A stretch of 17,971 nt of DNA from JACZQZ01 sp046756945. GTDB taxonomy: Bacteria; Pseudomonadota; Alphaproteobacteria; Rhodospirillales; 2-02-FULL-58-16. The stretch is from the NCBI GenBank assembly GCA_046756945.1, contig JBHHXI010000058.1, positions 1-17,971 of the forward strand, in the 5' to 3' direction. The notes beneath the pieces are model-generated. The model was not told the origin of the DNA. It did not search any database and saw only the letters and a program-made list of their open reading frames with translations. Below, in pieces: positions 9,099 through 17,048 of the stretch; position 1 is the first letter of the stretch, and each line of letters starts with the position of its first letter. The position numbers and the translations under genes are program-made.

Positions 9099-9815
9099 GT
9101 GACGCCCTTCAAGAGAACCTTGCGCAACGACACCGTGCGCCGGATCGTGTGCTGGCTGGGCGCCCAATACATCCGCCTTGCCCATGCGACCGGCCGGTGG
9201 ACCGTGGTGGGCGGCGATATTCCCCGCCGTTTCTGGGACGCAGACAGGCCCTTCATACTGTGTTTCTGGCACGGCCGGCTGTTGATGATGCCCTACTGTT
9301 GGGATCGCCGCCGGCCCATTTCCGTACTCATCTCCCAGCATCCGGACGGACAGATCATCGCCCACACCGTCGGCCACTTCGGCATCGACACGGTGGCGGG
9401 GTCGACGACCCGCGGCGGGGCGGCGGCCCTGCGCACCCTGCTTAGGACCTTGAAGGCCGGCGCATCCGTGGGCATCACCCCGGACGGGCCGCGCGGGCCG
9501 CGGATGCGCGCCGGCGACGGCGTCGTCTCCGTGGCCCGGCTGTCGGGCGCGCCCATCATCCCCGCCGCCTACGGCATAAACCGGCGCCGGGTTCTCGGCA
9601 CCTGGGACCGGTTCGTCCTCGCCTGGCCGTTCGGCCGCGGCGTGCTGGTGTGGGGCGATCCGGTCCATGTCCCCCGCGACGCCGACGCCGACGCCCAGGA
9701 GACGGCGCGCCGGCAGGTCGAGGACCGTCTCAACGCCGTCACCGCCGAGGCCGACAGGTTGTGCGGCTGCACGCCCGTCGAGCCGGCGCCCGTGGCCGGG
9801 AAGGAGGCGTCATGA
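9099..9815 (+). CDS. DUF374 family acyltransferase in the lipid A operon
   Basis: The product is 238 aa from GTG 9099. It shows the DUF374 branch of the lysophospholipid acyltransferase (LPLAT) fold: FWHGRLLMM (His58), SQHPDGQ (81-84 HPDG), GSTTRGG (101-107) and ITPDGPRGPR (from 126). It is probably inner-membrane associated on the cytoplasmic side. The family is commonly found beside waaA in alphaproteobacteria, so acylation of a lipid A precursor or Kdo-lipid A is a reasonable guess, but the substrate is not proven by sequence. The frame remains open upstream to 8934, but that portion overlaps the msbA end and is not coding. The TGA stop overlaps the waaA ATG (ATGA). Confidence 0.85.
   Translation: MTPFKRTLRNDTVRRIVCWLGAQYIRLAHATGRWTVVGGDIPRRFWDADRPFILCFWHGRLLMMPYCWDRRRPISVLISQHPDGQIIAHTVGHFGIDTVAGSTTRGGAAALRTLLRTLKAGASVGITPDGPRGPRMRAGDGVVSVARLSGAPIIPAAYGINRRRVLGTWDRFVLAWPFGRGVLVWGDPVHVPRDADADAQETARRQVEDRLNAVTAEADRLCGCTPVEPAPVAGKEAS
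9801..9807 (+). promoter_or_regulatory. Strong ribosome-binding site of waaA
   Basis: AAGGAGG ends four bases before the ATG at 9812 and seven before the second ATG at 9815. The second spacing is nearer the optimum, so WaaA may start at either methionine. The site lies within the last codons of the preceding acyltransferase gene. Confidence 0.65.
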
Positions 9816-11107
9816 TGCTTCCGCTGTATCGCGCCGTGACCACGGTGGGGGCGCCGCTGATCCGTCTTTACCTGGCCCACCGCAAGGCGCGGGGGAAGGA
9901 GGATGCGGAACGCTTCGCCGAACGGCTCGGGCGGGCCGGCCGGCCCCGGCCCCGCGGTCCCCTGGTCTGGGTGCACGCCGCCAGCGTCGGGGAATCGCTT
10001 TCCATGCTGCCGCTGATCGGGCGGATGCGCGCCGAGGTCACGGGACTGAACGTGCTGGTCACCACCGGCACGGTGACGTCGGCGCGGCTGTTGGCGGAAC
10101 GCCTGCCCGAAGGGGCCTTCCACCAGTACGTGCCGGTCGACCGCCTGAGCTATGTGCGGCGCTTTCTCGATCACTGGCAACCCGATCTCGTGCTGTGGGC
10201 GGAGTCCGAGTTCTGGCCCAACCTGGTCAGCGAGCCGTCGGCGCGCGGCATCCCGACGGTGCTGGTGAACGGCCGCGTCTCGCCCCGCGCTTTCGCCGGC
10301 TGGCAACGCTCGAAAGGGCTGATCGGCGACCTGCTGTCCGGGTTCACCCTGTGCCTGGGGCAGACCGAGGCGGATGCGGAGCGGCTGCGCAGCCTCGGCG
10401 CGCCGCGGGCCAGGTGCGTCGGCAACCTCAAGTTCGCGGCCCCGCCCCTCCCCGCCGACGCCGACGGGCTGGCGCGCCTCGGGGCGGCCATCGACGGCCG
10501 GCCGCGCTGGCTGGCGGCGAGCACCCATCCCGGGGAGGAAGAGATCGCCGGGCGGGTGCACCAACGGCTCAAGGCCGGCCATGCCGGCCTGCTGACGGCC
10601 ATCGTGCCGCGCCACCCGGAGCGCGGTCCGGCGATCGCCGAAACCCTCGGCGCCATGGGCGCGGCGGTGGCCCTGCGCTCGGCCGGCGACGCCGTGGAGC
10701 CGCGGACGGACATCTACGTCGCCGATACCGTGGGCGAGCTGGGATTGTTCTATCGTCTGGCCGATGTGGTGTTCATGGGCAAGTCCCTGGTGCCCCTCGG
10801 CGGGCAAAACCCCCTGGAGGCGGCGCGCCTGGATTGCGCCCTGGTGCACGGCCCCCACATGACCAATTTCGAAGACATCGTCCGCCGCCTGAAGGACGCC
10901 CATGCGTCCGAGGAAGTCGCCGACGAGGCCGGCCTCGGGGCCGCCATCGACCGGCTGCTCGGCGATGACGGGGAGCGGGCGCGGCGCGCCGCGGCCGCCC
11001 AGGCCATCGCCGCCGCCGAAGCCGGCGTGTTGGACGCCTTGATGGCGGAACTTTCGCGGCTCCTCGCGCCGGCGCCGGGGGGCGACAACGGCCATGCGGG
11101 CGCCTGA
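9812..11107 (+). CDS. waaA: 3-deoxy-D-manno-octulosonic acid (Kdo) transferase
   Basis: The product is 431 aa, near the 425 aa of E. coli WaaA (KdtA). It is a GT30 glycosyltransferase that moves Kdo from CMP-Kdo onto the lipid A precursor at the cytoplasmic face of the inner membrane. An N-terminal anchor helix (residues 3-22) precedes the acceptor-side Rossmann domain, which holds HAASVGES with the catalytic-base glutamate Glu61. AESEFWPNL follows, then the family motifs PRHPERG and MGKSLVPLGGQNPLEAA in the nucleotide-binding C-terminal half. Whether it adds one, two or more Kdo units cannot be read from sequence. Its start overlaps the upstream stop by four bases and its end overlaps lpxK by 14. 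Confidence 0.95.
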   Translation: MMLPLYRAVTTVGAPLIRLYLAHRKARGKEDAERFAERLGRAGRPRPRGPLVWVHAASVGESLSMLPLIGRMRAEVTGLNVLVTTGTVTSARLLAERLPEGAFHQYVPVDRLSYVRRFLDHWQPDLVLWAESEFWPNLVSEPSARGIPTVLVNGRVSPRAFAGWQRSKGLIGDLLSGFTLCLGQTEADAERLRSLGAPRARCVGNLKFAAPPLPADADGLARLGAAIDGRPRWLAASTHPGEEEIAGRVHQRLKAGHAGLLTAIVPRHPERGPAIAETLGAMGAAVALRSAGDAVEPRTDIYVADTVGELGLFYRLADVVFMGKSLVPLGGQNPLEAARLDCALVHGPHMTNFEDIVRRLKDAHASEEVADEAGLGAAIDRLLGDDGERARRAAAAQAIAAAEAGVLDALMAELSRLLAPAPGGDNGHAGA

Positions 11108-12089
11108 CTTCTGGCATGGACGCGGTGGCGGCGTCGTGGCCGCCCTGCTGACGCCGCTGGGGTCGCTCTACGGCCTCGCGGCGCGGGCCCGGTTCGCCGC
11201 GGCCCGGCCGTGGCGGGCGTCGATCCCGGTGCTGTGCGTCGGCAACCTGGTCGCCGGCGGGTCGGGCAAGACGCCGGTGGCGCTGAGCCTGGGGGCGCGG
11301 CTGGCCCGGCGCGGCGACGACGTCCACTTCCTCAGCCGCGGCTACGGCGGACGGCGCGCCGGGCCCCTGCGCGTCGATCCCGACCGCCACGGCGCCCGGG
11401 AGGTGGGCGACGAGGCGCTGTTGCTGGCCCGCTGTGCCCCCGCCTGGGTCGCCCGCAACCGGCCCGCGGGCTGCCGCGCCGCCATCGCCGGCGGCGCCCG
11501 GGCGATCATCATGGACGACGGATTCCAGAATCCGTCCCTCGCCAAGGACGTCTCGCTTGTGGTCGTCGACGGCGCCTACGGCTTCGGCAACGGCCGCGTC
11601 ATGCCGGCCGGGCCCTTGCGCGAGCCGGTGGAGGCCGGCCTCGCCCGCGCCGACGCCGTGGTGCTGATCGGCGCCGACGGCGCCGGCGTCGTCGAGCGCG
11701 TCGGCGCGGACGCGCCCACCGCCGTTCCCATCCTGCGCGCCAGGACGATGCCCGGCCCCGAGGCGGCAGGGCTGGCCGGCAAATCCGTCGTCGCCTTTGC
11801 CGGCATCGGAAACCCGGAGCGGTTCTTCACCACCCTTCGCGACATCGGCTGCCGGGTCGAACGGACCCACGCCTTTCCCGACCATTATCCGTATGACTCA
11901 GCAGAGGTCGAGAGTCTGCGCGATGACGCGCGCGCCCTGGACTCGCTGCTGGTGACCACGGCCAAGGACCTGGTCCGCCTTCCCCCGGCGGCGCGGGACG
12001 GTATCGAGGTGTTGACGATCACCGTCGAGTGGGAAGACGAAGCGGCCGTCGATGACATCGTGGAACGCCTGATGCGCCATGGCTGTTAG
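11094..12089 (+). CDS. lpxK: Tetraacyldisaccharide 4'-kinase
   Basis: The product is 331 aa (E. coli LpxK is 328). It phosphorylates the 4' position of the lipid A disaccharide using ATP, in the inner membrane. Features are the N-terminal MRAPDFWHG typical of alphaproteobacterial LpxK, a hydrophobic membrane-associated helix (14-30), and the Walker A loop GNLVAGGSGKTP (50-61). FLSRGYGG, DEALLLA, MDDGFQNPSL and the C-terminal TTAKDLVRLP follow. The start lies 14 bases inside waaA and the stop 11 bases inside the next gene, so the three are almost certainly co-translated from one message. Confidence 0.95.
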   Translation: MRAPDFWHGRGGGVVAALLTPLGSLYGLAARARFAAARPWRASIPVLCVGNLVAGGSGKTPVALSLGARLARRGDDVHFLSRGYGGRRAGPLRVDPDRHGAREVGDEALLLARCAPAWVARNRPAGCRAAIAGGARAIIMDDGFQNPSLAKDVSLVVVDGAYGFGNGRVMPAGPLREPVEAGLARADAVVLIGADGAGVVERVGADAPTAVPILRARTMPGPEAAGLAGKSVVAFAGIGNPERFFTTLRDIGCRVERTHAFPDHYPYDSAEVESLRDDARALDSLLVTTAKDLVRLPPAARDGIEVLTITVEWEDEAAVDDIVERLMRHGC

Positions 12090-12981
12090 ACGCACCACCA
12101 AGGCTCCCTGGCGCCGCCGCCTGATCCGTCCCCTCGAGGCGCTGGTCGCCTATGCCGCGTTCGGCGTCCTGCGCCTGCTTCCGTTCTCCGCGGCATCGGC
12201 CCTGGGCGGCCTTGTCGGGCGCACGCTCGGCCCCCGCCTCGGGGTCACGGAAAGGGCGCGGCGCAACCTGGGCCGGGCGTTCCCGGAAAAGACGGCGCCC
12301 GAGATCGAGCGCATCGTGCGCGCCATGTGGGACAATCTGGGGCGGACGGTCTTCGAGTACCCGCACCTGGACCGGCTCCGCTTCTACGACCGGGACGGCG
12401 ACGTGGAGGTGGTGGGAGCCGAAACCATCGACGCGCTCAAGGACGACGACCGGCCGGGAATTTTCTTCTCCGCCCACCTGGCCAACTGGGAGATTGCCGC
12501 TCTCAGTGTCGCCCGACGGGGGCTGCCCATCCACCTCATCTACCGGGCGCCCAACAACCCCCTGGTGGAAATGCTGTTCCAACGCCGCCACCCCGGCGCC
12601 GGCGAGCTGATCCCCAAGGGCGCCGAGGGGGCGCGCCGGGCCCTGGCGTTGTTGCGCAAGGGCGAGCACCTGGGCATGCTGGTGGATCAGAAGTTGAACG
12701 ACGGCATCCCGGCGCCGTTCTTCGGCCGCGACGCCATGACCGCCCCGGCCCTCGCCCTGTTCGCACTCAAGTTCGACTGTCCGGTGGTGCCGGTGCGCGT
12801 CGAACGGCTGCACGGCAGCCGCCTGCGCATCACCCACCATCCCCCCATCGACCTGCCCCGGACCGGCGACCGCCAGGCCGACGTCGCCGCAACCATGGCC
12901 CAGGTCAACGCCCTGATCGAGGGGTGGGTGCGGGAAAGACCCGAACAGTGGCTGTGGCTGCACAACCGCTGGCCCGACTGA
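12079..12981 (+). CDS. lpxL: LpxL-type late acyltransferase of lipid A biosynthesis
   Basis: The product is 300 aa of the LpxL/HtrB (LPLAT) family, which adds secondary acyl chains to Kdo-lipid A. An N-terminal hydrophobic helix (18-36) anchors it to the inner membrane. The catalytic H-X4-E is His133-Glu138 in SAHLANWE. IYRAPNNPLVE, MLVDQKLNDGI and PFFGRDAMTAP match the acceptor-binding blocks of the family. Whether it works as LpxL or LpxM, and which acyl chain it prefers, is not visible. It overlaps lpxK by 11 bases and ends three bases from the convergent M23 peptidase stop, closing the operon. Confidence 0.88.
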   Translation: MAVRRTTKAPWRRRLIRPLEALVAYAAFGVLRLLPFSAASALGGLVGRTLGPRLGVTERARRNLGRAFPEKTAPEIERIVRAMWDNLGRTVFEYPHLDRLRFYDRDGDVEVVGAETIDALKDDDRPGIFFSAHLANWEIAALSVARRGLPIHLIYRAPNNPLVEMLFQRRHPGAGELIPKGAEGARRALALLRKGEHLGMLVDQKLNDGIPAPFFGRDAMTAPALALFALKFDCPVVPVRVERLHGSRLRITHHPPIDLPRTGDRQADVAATMAQVNALIEGWVRERPEQWLWLHNRWPD

Positions 12982-12984
12982 GTC

Positions 12985-13809
12985 TCACTCCGCCATGGGG
13001 CCGACAAGGAGGGCCGGGTCGAGACGGGTGTCGAACAGGCTGACGCCCCAATGGAGGTGGGGCCCGGTGGCGCGGCCCGACGCCCCCACCCGCCCGATCG
13101 GCGTGCCCCTGGGCACCCGTTGGCCTTTCTTGACCAGGATTTCACTCATGTGGGCGTACACCGAGACCAGCCCGTGGCCGTGATCGATCATCACCGTCCT
13201 GCCGGTGAAGAACATGTCCGGGTGGGCGAGGACGACGACGCCGTCGGCGGACGCCACCACGGGGGTGCCCAGCGGCGCGACGACGTCGACGCCGCCGTGG
13301 GGCCGGCGCGGTTTGCCGTTGAGGATGCGCTGGCTGCCGAAGACGCCGGAAACCCGCCCCCGCACCGGCCACTGGAAGCGCGAAGCGAAGTCGGCCCGGC
13401 TCGAGTCCCGGCGCCGCACCGCCGCGATGGCGGCGCCGTCCAGGCGGATGCGCTCCAGGTCCTTCGGCGCCGGCGTGACCTTGCGCGACGGCAGGCCGTC
13501 GATGCGCTGCACCCGGTAGGTGCGCCGCGCCACGTGAAGGACGCGCACCGCCGTGCCGCCGTCGGGGTAGCGCACCCGCACCTCCACCGTCGGCGGCGCG
13601 TCGCGGCCGAAGCCGACCAGGAACAGGCCCTCGGGCGACACCCTGACGGCGCGGCCATCGACGGTGACGGCGATGCCGGCGTCGCCCCGTCCGATGACCA
13701 GGCCGCCCTGGGTCAGCGCCCCCTCGACGCTCAATTCGCGGGCCGCCCCCGGCAAGGCGCCGGCAACGATCAATACCGCGGCGGCGGCCGTCCCCGCCCA
13801 GCGCCCCAT
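12985..13809 (-). CDS. Secreted M23/LytM-type metallopeptidase
   Basis: The product is 274 aa. The N-terminus is a signal peptide (basic MGRW, hydrophobic run, likely cleavage near GAA at about 21-24), so it acts in the periplasm. Residues 25-110 look like a beta-rich N-terminal domain. The C-terminal M23 domain holds His171 and Asp175 (HGGVD), His220 (YAH) and His251/His253 (PHLHW), the complete zinc and catalytic set. Active M23 enzymes cut peptidoglycan cross-link peptides, so it is probably an active endopeptidase and not a LytM activator with lost ligands. Its ATG overlaps the xseA TGA by one base (TGATG), implying coupling. The same frame stays open far upstream, but only from 13809 does it read as this protein. 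Confidence 0.88.
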   Translation of the reverse strand: MGRWAGTAAAAVLIVAGALPGAARELSVEGALTQGGLVIGRGDAGIAVTVDGRAVRVSPEGLFLVGFGRDAPPTVEVRVRYPDGGTAVRVLHVARRTYRVQRIDGLPSRKVTPAPKDLERIRLDGAAIAAVRRRDSSRADFASRFQWPVRGRVSGVFGSQRILNGKPRRPHGGVDVVAPLGTPVVASADGVVVLAHPDMFFTGRTVMIDHGHGLVSVYAHMSEILVKKGQRVPRGTPIGRVGASGRATGPHLHWGVSLFDTRLDPALLVGPMAE

Positions 13810-15275
13810 CACAGCAGGGTCCCCTGGCGGTCGTCCGGGGACGGCTTGCGGCGCGGCTTGCCGCGTTGTGTTTTCGAGGCCCGCCCGCCCCCCGGCCCGC
13901 CGGCGCCTTTTCCGCTGTCCCCGTTCACCGTGACCCCGGCGGCGCCGTCGTGGAAGCGGACGGTGAGCGCCATCCTCGGCGCCAGCCTTTCCACCGACCG
14001 GACGGTGCGCCGGGCGTCGTCCCAGACCAGGGCGAACCCGCGCTCCAGCACCCTTTCGTACGAGCAGCTCTCCAGCACCGCCCCGGCCTGGGCCAGGCGG
14101 GCCCCTTTCCCGCGCACCAGCCCGCGCACCGCGGTCCCTAAGGCCCTGGCCTCGCCGGCGAGGCGGACGCGGGCGTAGGCGATCTGCTGGAACGGGCTGG
14201 GCAGCCGGGCCGCCAGTTCGGCAATGCGGGCGCGGCGCCGTTCCAGGCCGACGGTGATGCCGTTCCTCAGGCGCTCGGTCCAGTCGTCCAGGCGCTGGAC
14301 GGCTTCCTCGACCAGGCGCCGCAGGTTGGGCAGGCCGCGGGCGAGGTCGGCGACGCGGGTGCGCCGTTCGGCCAGCATGCGGTGCATGGTGCCGACAAGG
14401 CGGCTGCCGTCGTCCAGCACCTGGGCGAGAAGCTCGATGCGCACCGGCACCGCCATCTCGGCCGCCGCCGTCGGCGTCGGCGCCCTGAGGTCGGCGGCGA
14501 AGTCGACGAGGGTGATGTCGGTCTCGTGGCCGACCGCCGAGATCAGGGGGATGGCGCTGGCCGCGGCGGCGCGCACCACGGCTTCTTCGTTGAAGGCCCA
14601 CAGGTCCTCGAGGCTGCCGCCGCCGCGCGCCACGATCAGCACGTCGGGCCGGGGCACCGGACCGCCGGGGCCAAGTGCGTTGAACCCGGCGATGGCGGCG
14701 GCCACCTGTTCCGCCGCGCCCTCGCCCTGGACCAGCACCGGCCACAGGACAATGCGGCGCGGAAAGCGCTCGCCGACGCGGTGCACGATGTCGCGGATCA
14801 CCGCGCCCGTCGGCGAGGTGACGATGCCGATGACCTCTGGAAGGAAGGGGATGGGCTTCTTGCGGTCCTCGTCGAACAGCCCCTCGGCGGCGAGCTTCCG
14901 TTTCACCTCCTCGAGCAGCTTGAGCAGCGCACCCTCGCCGGTGAGCTCCAGGCTGTCGACGACGATCTGATACTTGGAGCGGCCGGGATAGGTGGTGAGG
15001 CGTCCGCTGGCGATCACCTCCATGCCGTCCTCGGGATCGAGGCGCAGGCGGGCGGCGGTGCCGCGCCAGCAGACGGCGTCGAGCACCGCGTCCGGGTCCT
15101 TGAGCGAGAAATAGAGGTGTCCCGAGGCGGCCCGCTTGAAGCCGGTGATCTCGCCCCGCACGCGCACCACGCCGAAGGTCTCCTCGACCGTCCGCTTGAG
15201 CGCCCGCGAGATCTCGCCGACGGTGAGGACGGCGATACCGGGCGCGCCGGCCTCTGTGGATGGTTTTTCGGTCAT
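13809..15275 (-). CDS. xseA: Exodeoxyribonuclease VII large subunit
   Basis: The product is 488 aa (E. coli XseA is 456). It is the catalytic subunit of exonuclease VII, which with XseB digests single-stranded DNA from both ends to short oligonucleotides. The N-terminal OB fold (about 18-115) includes VRGEITGFKRAASGHLYFS. The catalytic core has GIVTSPTGAVIRDI, ARGGGSLEDLWAFNEE and SAVGHETDITLVDFAADLRA. A long Arg- and Leu-rich helical region follows (about 300-420), predicted coiled coil for XseB binding. The tail is Gly/Lys/Arg-rich and unlikely to be folded. ATG 15275 has GGCGGGG directly before it. No xseB is in the window. It is divergent from purD across 72 bases. Confidence 0.95.
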   Translation of the reverse strand: MTEKPSTEAGAPGIAVLTVGEISRALKRTVEETFGVVRVRGEITGFKRAASGHLYFSLKDPDAVLDAVCWRGTAARLRLDPEDGMEVIASGRLTTYPGRSKYQIVVDSLELTGEGALLKLLEEVKRKLAAEGLFDEDRKKPIPFLPEVIGIVTSPTGAVIRDIVHRVGERFPRRIVLWPVLVQGEGAAEQVAAAIAGFNALGPGGPVPRPDVLIVARGGGSLEDLWAFNEEAVVRAAAASAIPLISAVGHETDITLVDFAADLRAPTPTAAAEMAVPVRIELLAQVLDDGSRLVGTMHRMLAERRTRVADLARGLPNLRRLVEEAVQRLDDWTERLRNGITVGLERRRARIAELAARLPSPFQQIAYARVRLAGEARALGTAVRGLVRGKGARLAQAGAVLESCSYERVLERGFALVWDDARRTVRSVERLAPRMALTVRFHDGAAGVTVNGDSGKGAGGPGGGRASKTQRGKPRRKPSPDDRQGTLL

Positions 15276-15347
15276 CCCCGCCAGTATTATGATACAAGAC
15301 CGCCCGGCACAACACGCGCGCGGCGGGCATAGGACCGGGCATAGACC
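15276..15347. promoter_or_regulatory. Divergent promoter region between xseA and purD
   Basis: This 72-base gap must drive both genes. Its AT-rich core (15284-15297) holds a plus-strand TATGAT (15288-15293) and, overlapping on the minus strand, CATAAT (15291-15286) and TATCAT. No strong -35 element is seen on either strand, so exact start sites are uncertain. Overlapping -10 elements would make the two transcripts compete. Confidence 0.4.
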
Positions 15348-16619
15348 ATGAAGGTTCTGGTGGTTGGATCGGGAGGCCGCGAGCACGCCCTGTGCTGGGC
15401 CATCGCCAAATCGCCCCGCTGCGCCGACCTTTCCTGCGCCCCCGGCAACGCCGGCATCGCCGGGCTCGCCCGGTGCGTCGACATCGGCGCCGACGACGTG
15501 GACGGCGTCGTCCGTTTCGCCGCCGAAAACGGCATCGACTTCGTCGTCGTCGGCCCCGAGGTGCCCCTCGTCGGCGGACTGGTCGACCGCCTGGACGACG
15601 CCGGCATCCTCGCCTTCGGCCCCAGCGCCCGGGCCGCCGAGCTCGAGGGCTCGAAGGGCTTCATGAAGGACCTGTGCGCCAAATATGGCGTGCCGACGGG
15701 TTCCTACGGCCGCTTCACGGACGTCGACGCGGCCAAGGCGTACATCCGCGACCAGGGCGCCCCCATCGTGGTCAAGGCGGACGGGCTGGCCGCCGGCAAG
15801 GGCGTCATCCTGTGCCGGACCGGCGACGAGGCCGCCGCCGCCGTCGACAGGATCATGACCGGGCGCGCCTTCGGCAGCGCCGGCGACGAGGTCGTGGTCG
15901 AGGAGCTGCTGGAAGGCGAGGAGGCCAGCTTCTTCGCCCTGGTCGACGGCCGGCGCGCCGTGCCCCTGGTCGCCGCCCAGGACCACAAGGCCGCCTTCGA
16001 CGGGGACCGGGGCCCCAATACCGGCGGCATGGGGGCGTATACGCCGGCGCCCGTGGTCACGAACGAAATGGCGAAGACCATCATGGACGACATCATCACG
16101 CCGACCATCGAGGGCATGGCCGCCGAGGGCCGCCCCTACAAAGGCGTCCTTTACGCCGGCGTGATGATCGGCGAGGACGGGCCCCGGGTGCTGGAGTTCA
16201 ACGTCCGTTTCGGCGACCCCGAATGCCAGCCCATGGTGATGCGCCTCAAATCCGATTTTCTCGACGCCCTGGTCGCCTGCGCCGAGGGCCGGCTGGACCC
16301 GGCCATGCTCGAATGGCACGACGATGCCGCCCTGGTCGTCGTCATGGCCGCCAGGGGCTATCCCGGTAGCTACGAGAAGGGCACGGAAATCCGCGGCCTG
16401 GAGAAGGCGGACGCGGCCGAAGGCGTCGTCGTCTTCCACGCCGGCACCCGGGCCGACGGCGACAGGGTCCTCGCCAACGGCGGACGGGTGCTCGGCGTCA
16501 CCGCCCGCGCCGCCACGGTGGCCGACGCCCAGAAGCGGGCCTACGACGCCGTGGATTGCATCGACTGGCCGCAAGGATTCTGCCGCCGGGACATCGGCTG
16601 GCGGGCGCTCGAGCGTTAG
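15348..16619 (+). CDS. purD: Phosphoribosylamine-glycine ligase (GAR synthetase)
   Basis: The product is 423 aa, standard for PurD. It joins glycine to 5-phosphoribosylamine with ATP, the second step of purine synthesis, in the cytoplasm. The N-domain begins MKVLVVGSGGREHAL, the family signature. The ATP-grasp part shows VVKADGLAAGKGV (about 141-153) and EELLEGEEASFF. RGPNTGGMGAYTPAP and EFNVRFGDPECQP form the substrate and metal-binding segments. All family motifs are intact. The ATG at 15348 directly precedes the conserved strand, although its ribosome-binding site is weak. The downstream DUF1244 gene begins 92 bases later behind its own possible promoter. Confidence 0.97.
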   Translation: MKVLVVGSGGREHALCWAIAKSPRCADLSCAPGNAGIAGLARCVDIGADDVDGVVRFAAENGIDFVVVGPEVPLVGGLVDRLDDAGILAFGPSARAAELEGSKGFMKDLCAKYGVPTGSYGRFTDVDAAKAYIRDQGAPIVVKADGLAAGKGVILCRTGDEAAAAVDRIMTGRAFGSAGDEVVVEELLEGEEASFFALVDGRRAVPLVAAQDHKAAFDGDRGPNTGGMGAYTPAPVVTNEMAKTIMDDIITPTIEGMAAEGRPYKGVLYAGVMIGEDGPRVLEFNVRFGDPECQPMVMRLKSDFLDALVACAEGRLDPAMLEWHDDAALVVVMAARGYPGSYEKGTEIRGLEKADAAEGVVVFHAGTRADGDRVLANGGRVLGVTARAATVADAQKRAYDAVDCIDWPQGFCRRDIGWRALER

Positions 16620-16624
16620 CGGCC

Positions 16625-16652
16625 TTTTCTGCTAAACTTGCGTTCTTATATA
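16625..16652 (+). promoter_or_regulatory. Candidate promoter of the DUF1244-DUF6352 pair
   Basis: TTTTCT (16625-16630) and TATATA (16647-16652) are 16 bases apart in an AT-rich patch right after purD. The -35 matches three and the -10 four or five of six consensus positions. A GGGCG/CGCCC hairpin (16656-16671) follows immediately and would sit at the start of the transcript. Confidence 0.35.
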
Positions 16653-16711
16653 TTTGGGCGTGGCTCCGCCCGGTCGCGGCGGCCGCGCAGGGAAACGAGA
16701 GCGAGGGAGGA

Positions 16712-17035
16712 ATGGACGACAAAACGCGTACCGAACTGGAGGCGGCGGCGTTCCGCGGCCTGGTGGAGCACCTGCGCCGGCGCTCCGACGTGCAGAACAT
16801 CGACCTGATGATCCTGTCCGGTTTCTGCCGCAACTGCCTGTCCAAGTGGTACCTGGCGGAGGCCGAGCGGCGCGGCGTCGAGATGACCTACGACAAGGCC
16901 CGGGAAATCGTCTACGGCATGCCCTACGACGAGTGGAAGGCCGCCCACCAGGAGACGGCGACGGACGAGCAAAAGCGCCGCTACGAGGAAACCAAGCCCC
17001 TGCATGCGCACATCACCGGGCATAGCAAGGCGTAA
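16712..17035 (+). CDS. DUF1244 family protein (small, uncharacterised)
   Basis: The product is 107 aa, matching the usual size of about 100 aa for DUF1244. The family hallmark is visible: LEAAAFRGLVEHLRRR, then QNIDLMILSGFCRNCLSKW with Cys39 and Cys42, then YGMPYDEWKAAHQ. The CRNC pair could bind a metal or be redox active; that is inference. No signal peptide or membrane segment is seen, so it is probably cytoplasmic and mostly helical. The frame is open further upstream (to 16556) but overlaps purD there. ATG 16712 is preceded by GAGGGAGG, although the GGAGG is only one base from the ATG. It is followed 13 bases later by the next gene. Confidence 0.88.
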   Translation: MDDKTRTELEAAAFRGLVEHLRRRSDVQNIDLMILSGFCRNCLSKWYLAEAERRGVEMTYDKAREIVYGMPYDEWKAAHQETATDEQKRRYEETKPLHAHITGHSKA

Positions 17036-17048
17036 AGACCGGCCGGTC

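Noticed and set aside
13810..15342. Apparent 785-aa fusion reading through upstream of the M23 peptidase
   Set aside because: The upstream part is the wrong frame of xseA. The signal peptide and the TGATG junction place the true start at 13809.
15276..16574. Apparent 433-residue N-terminal extension of xseA
   Set aside because: It is antisense to purD. Conserved XseA sequence begins at 15275.
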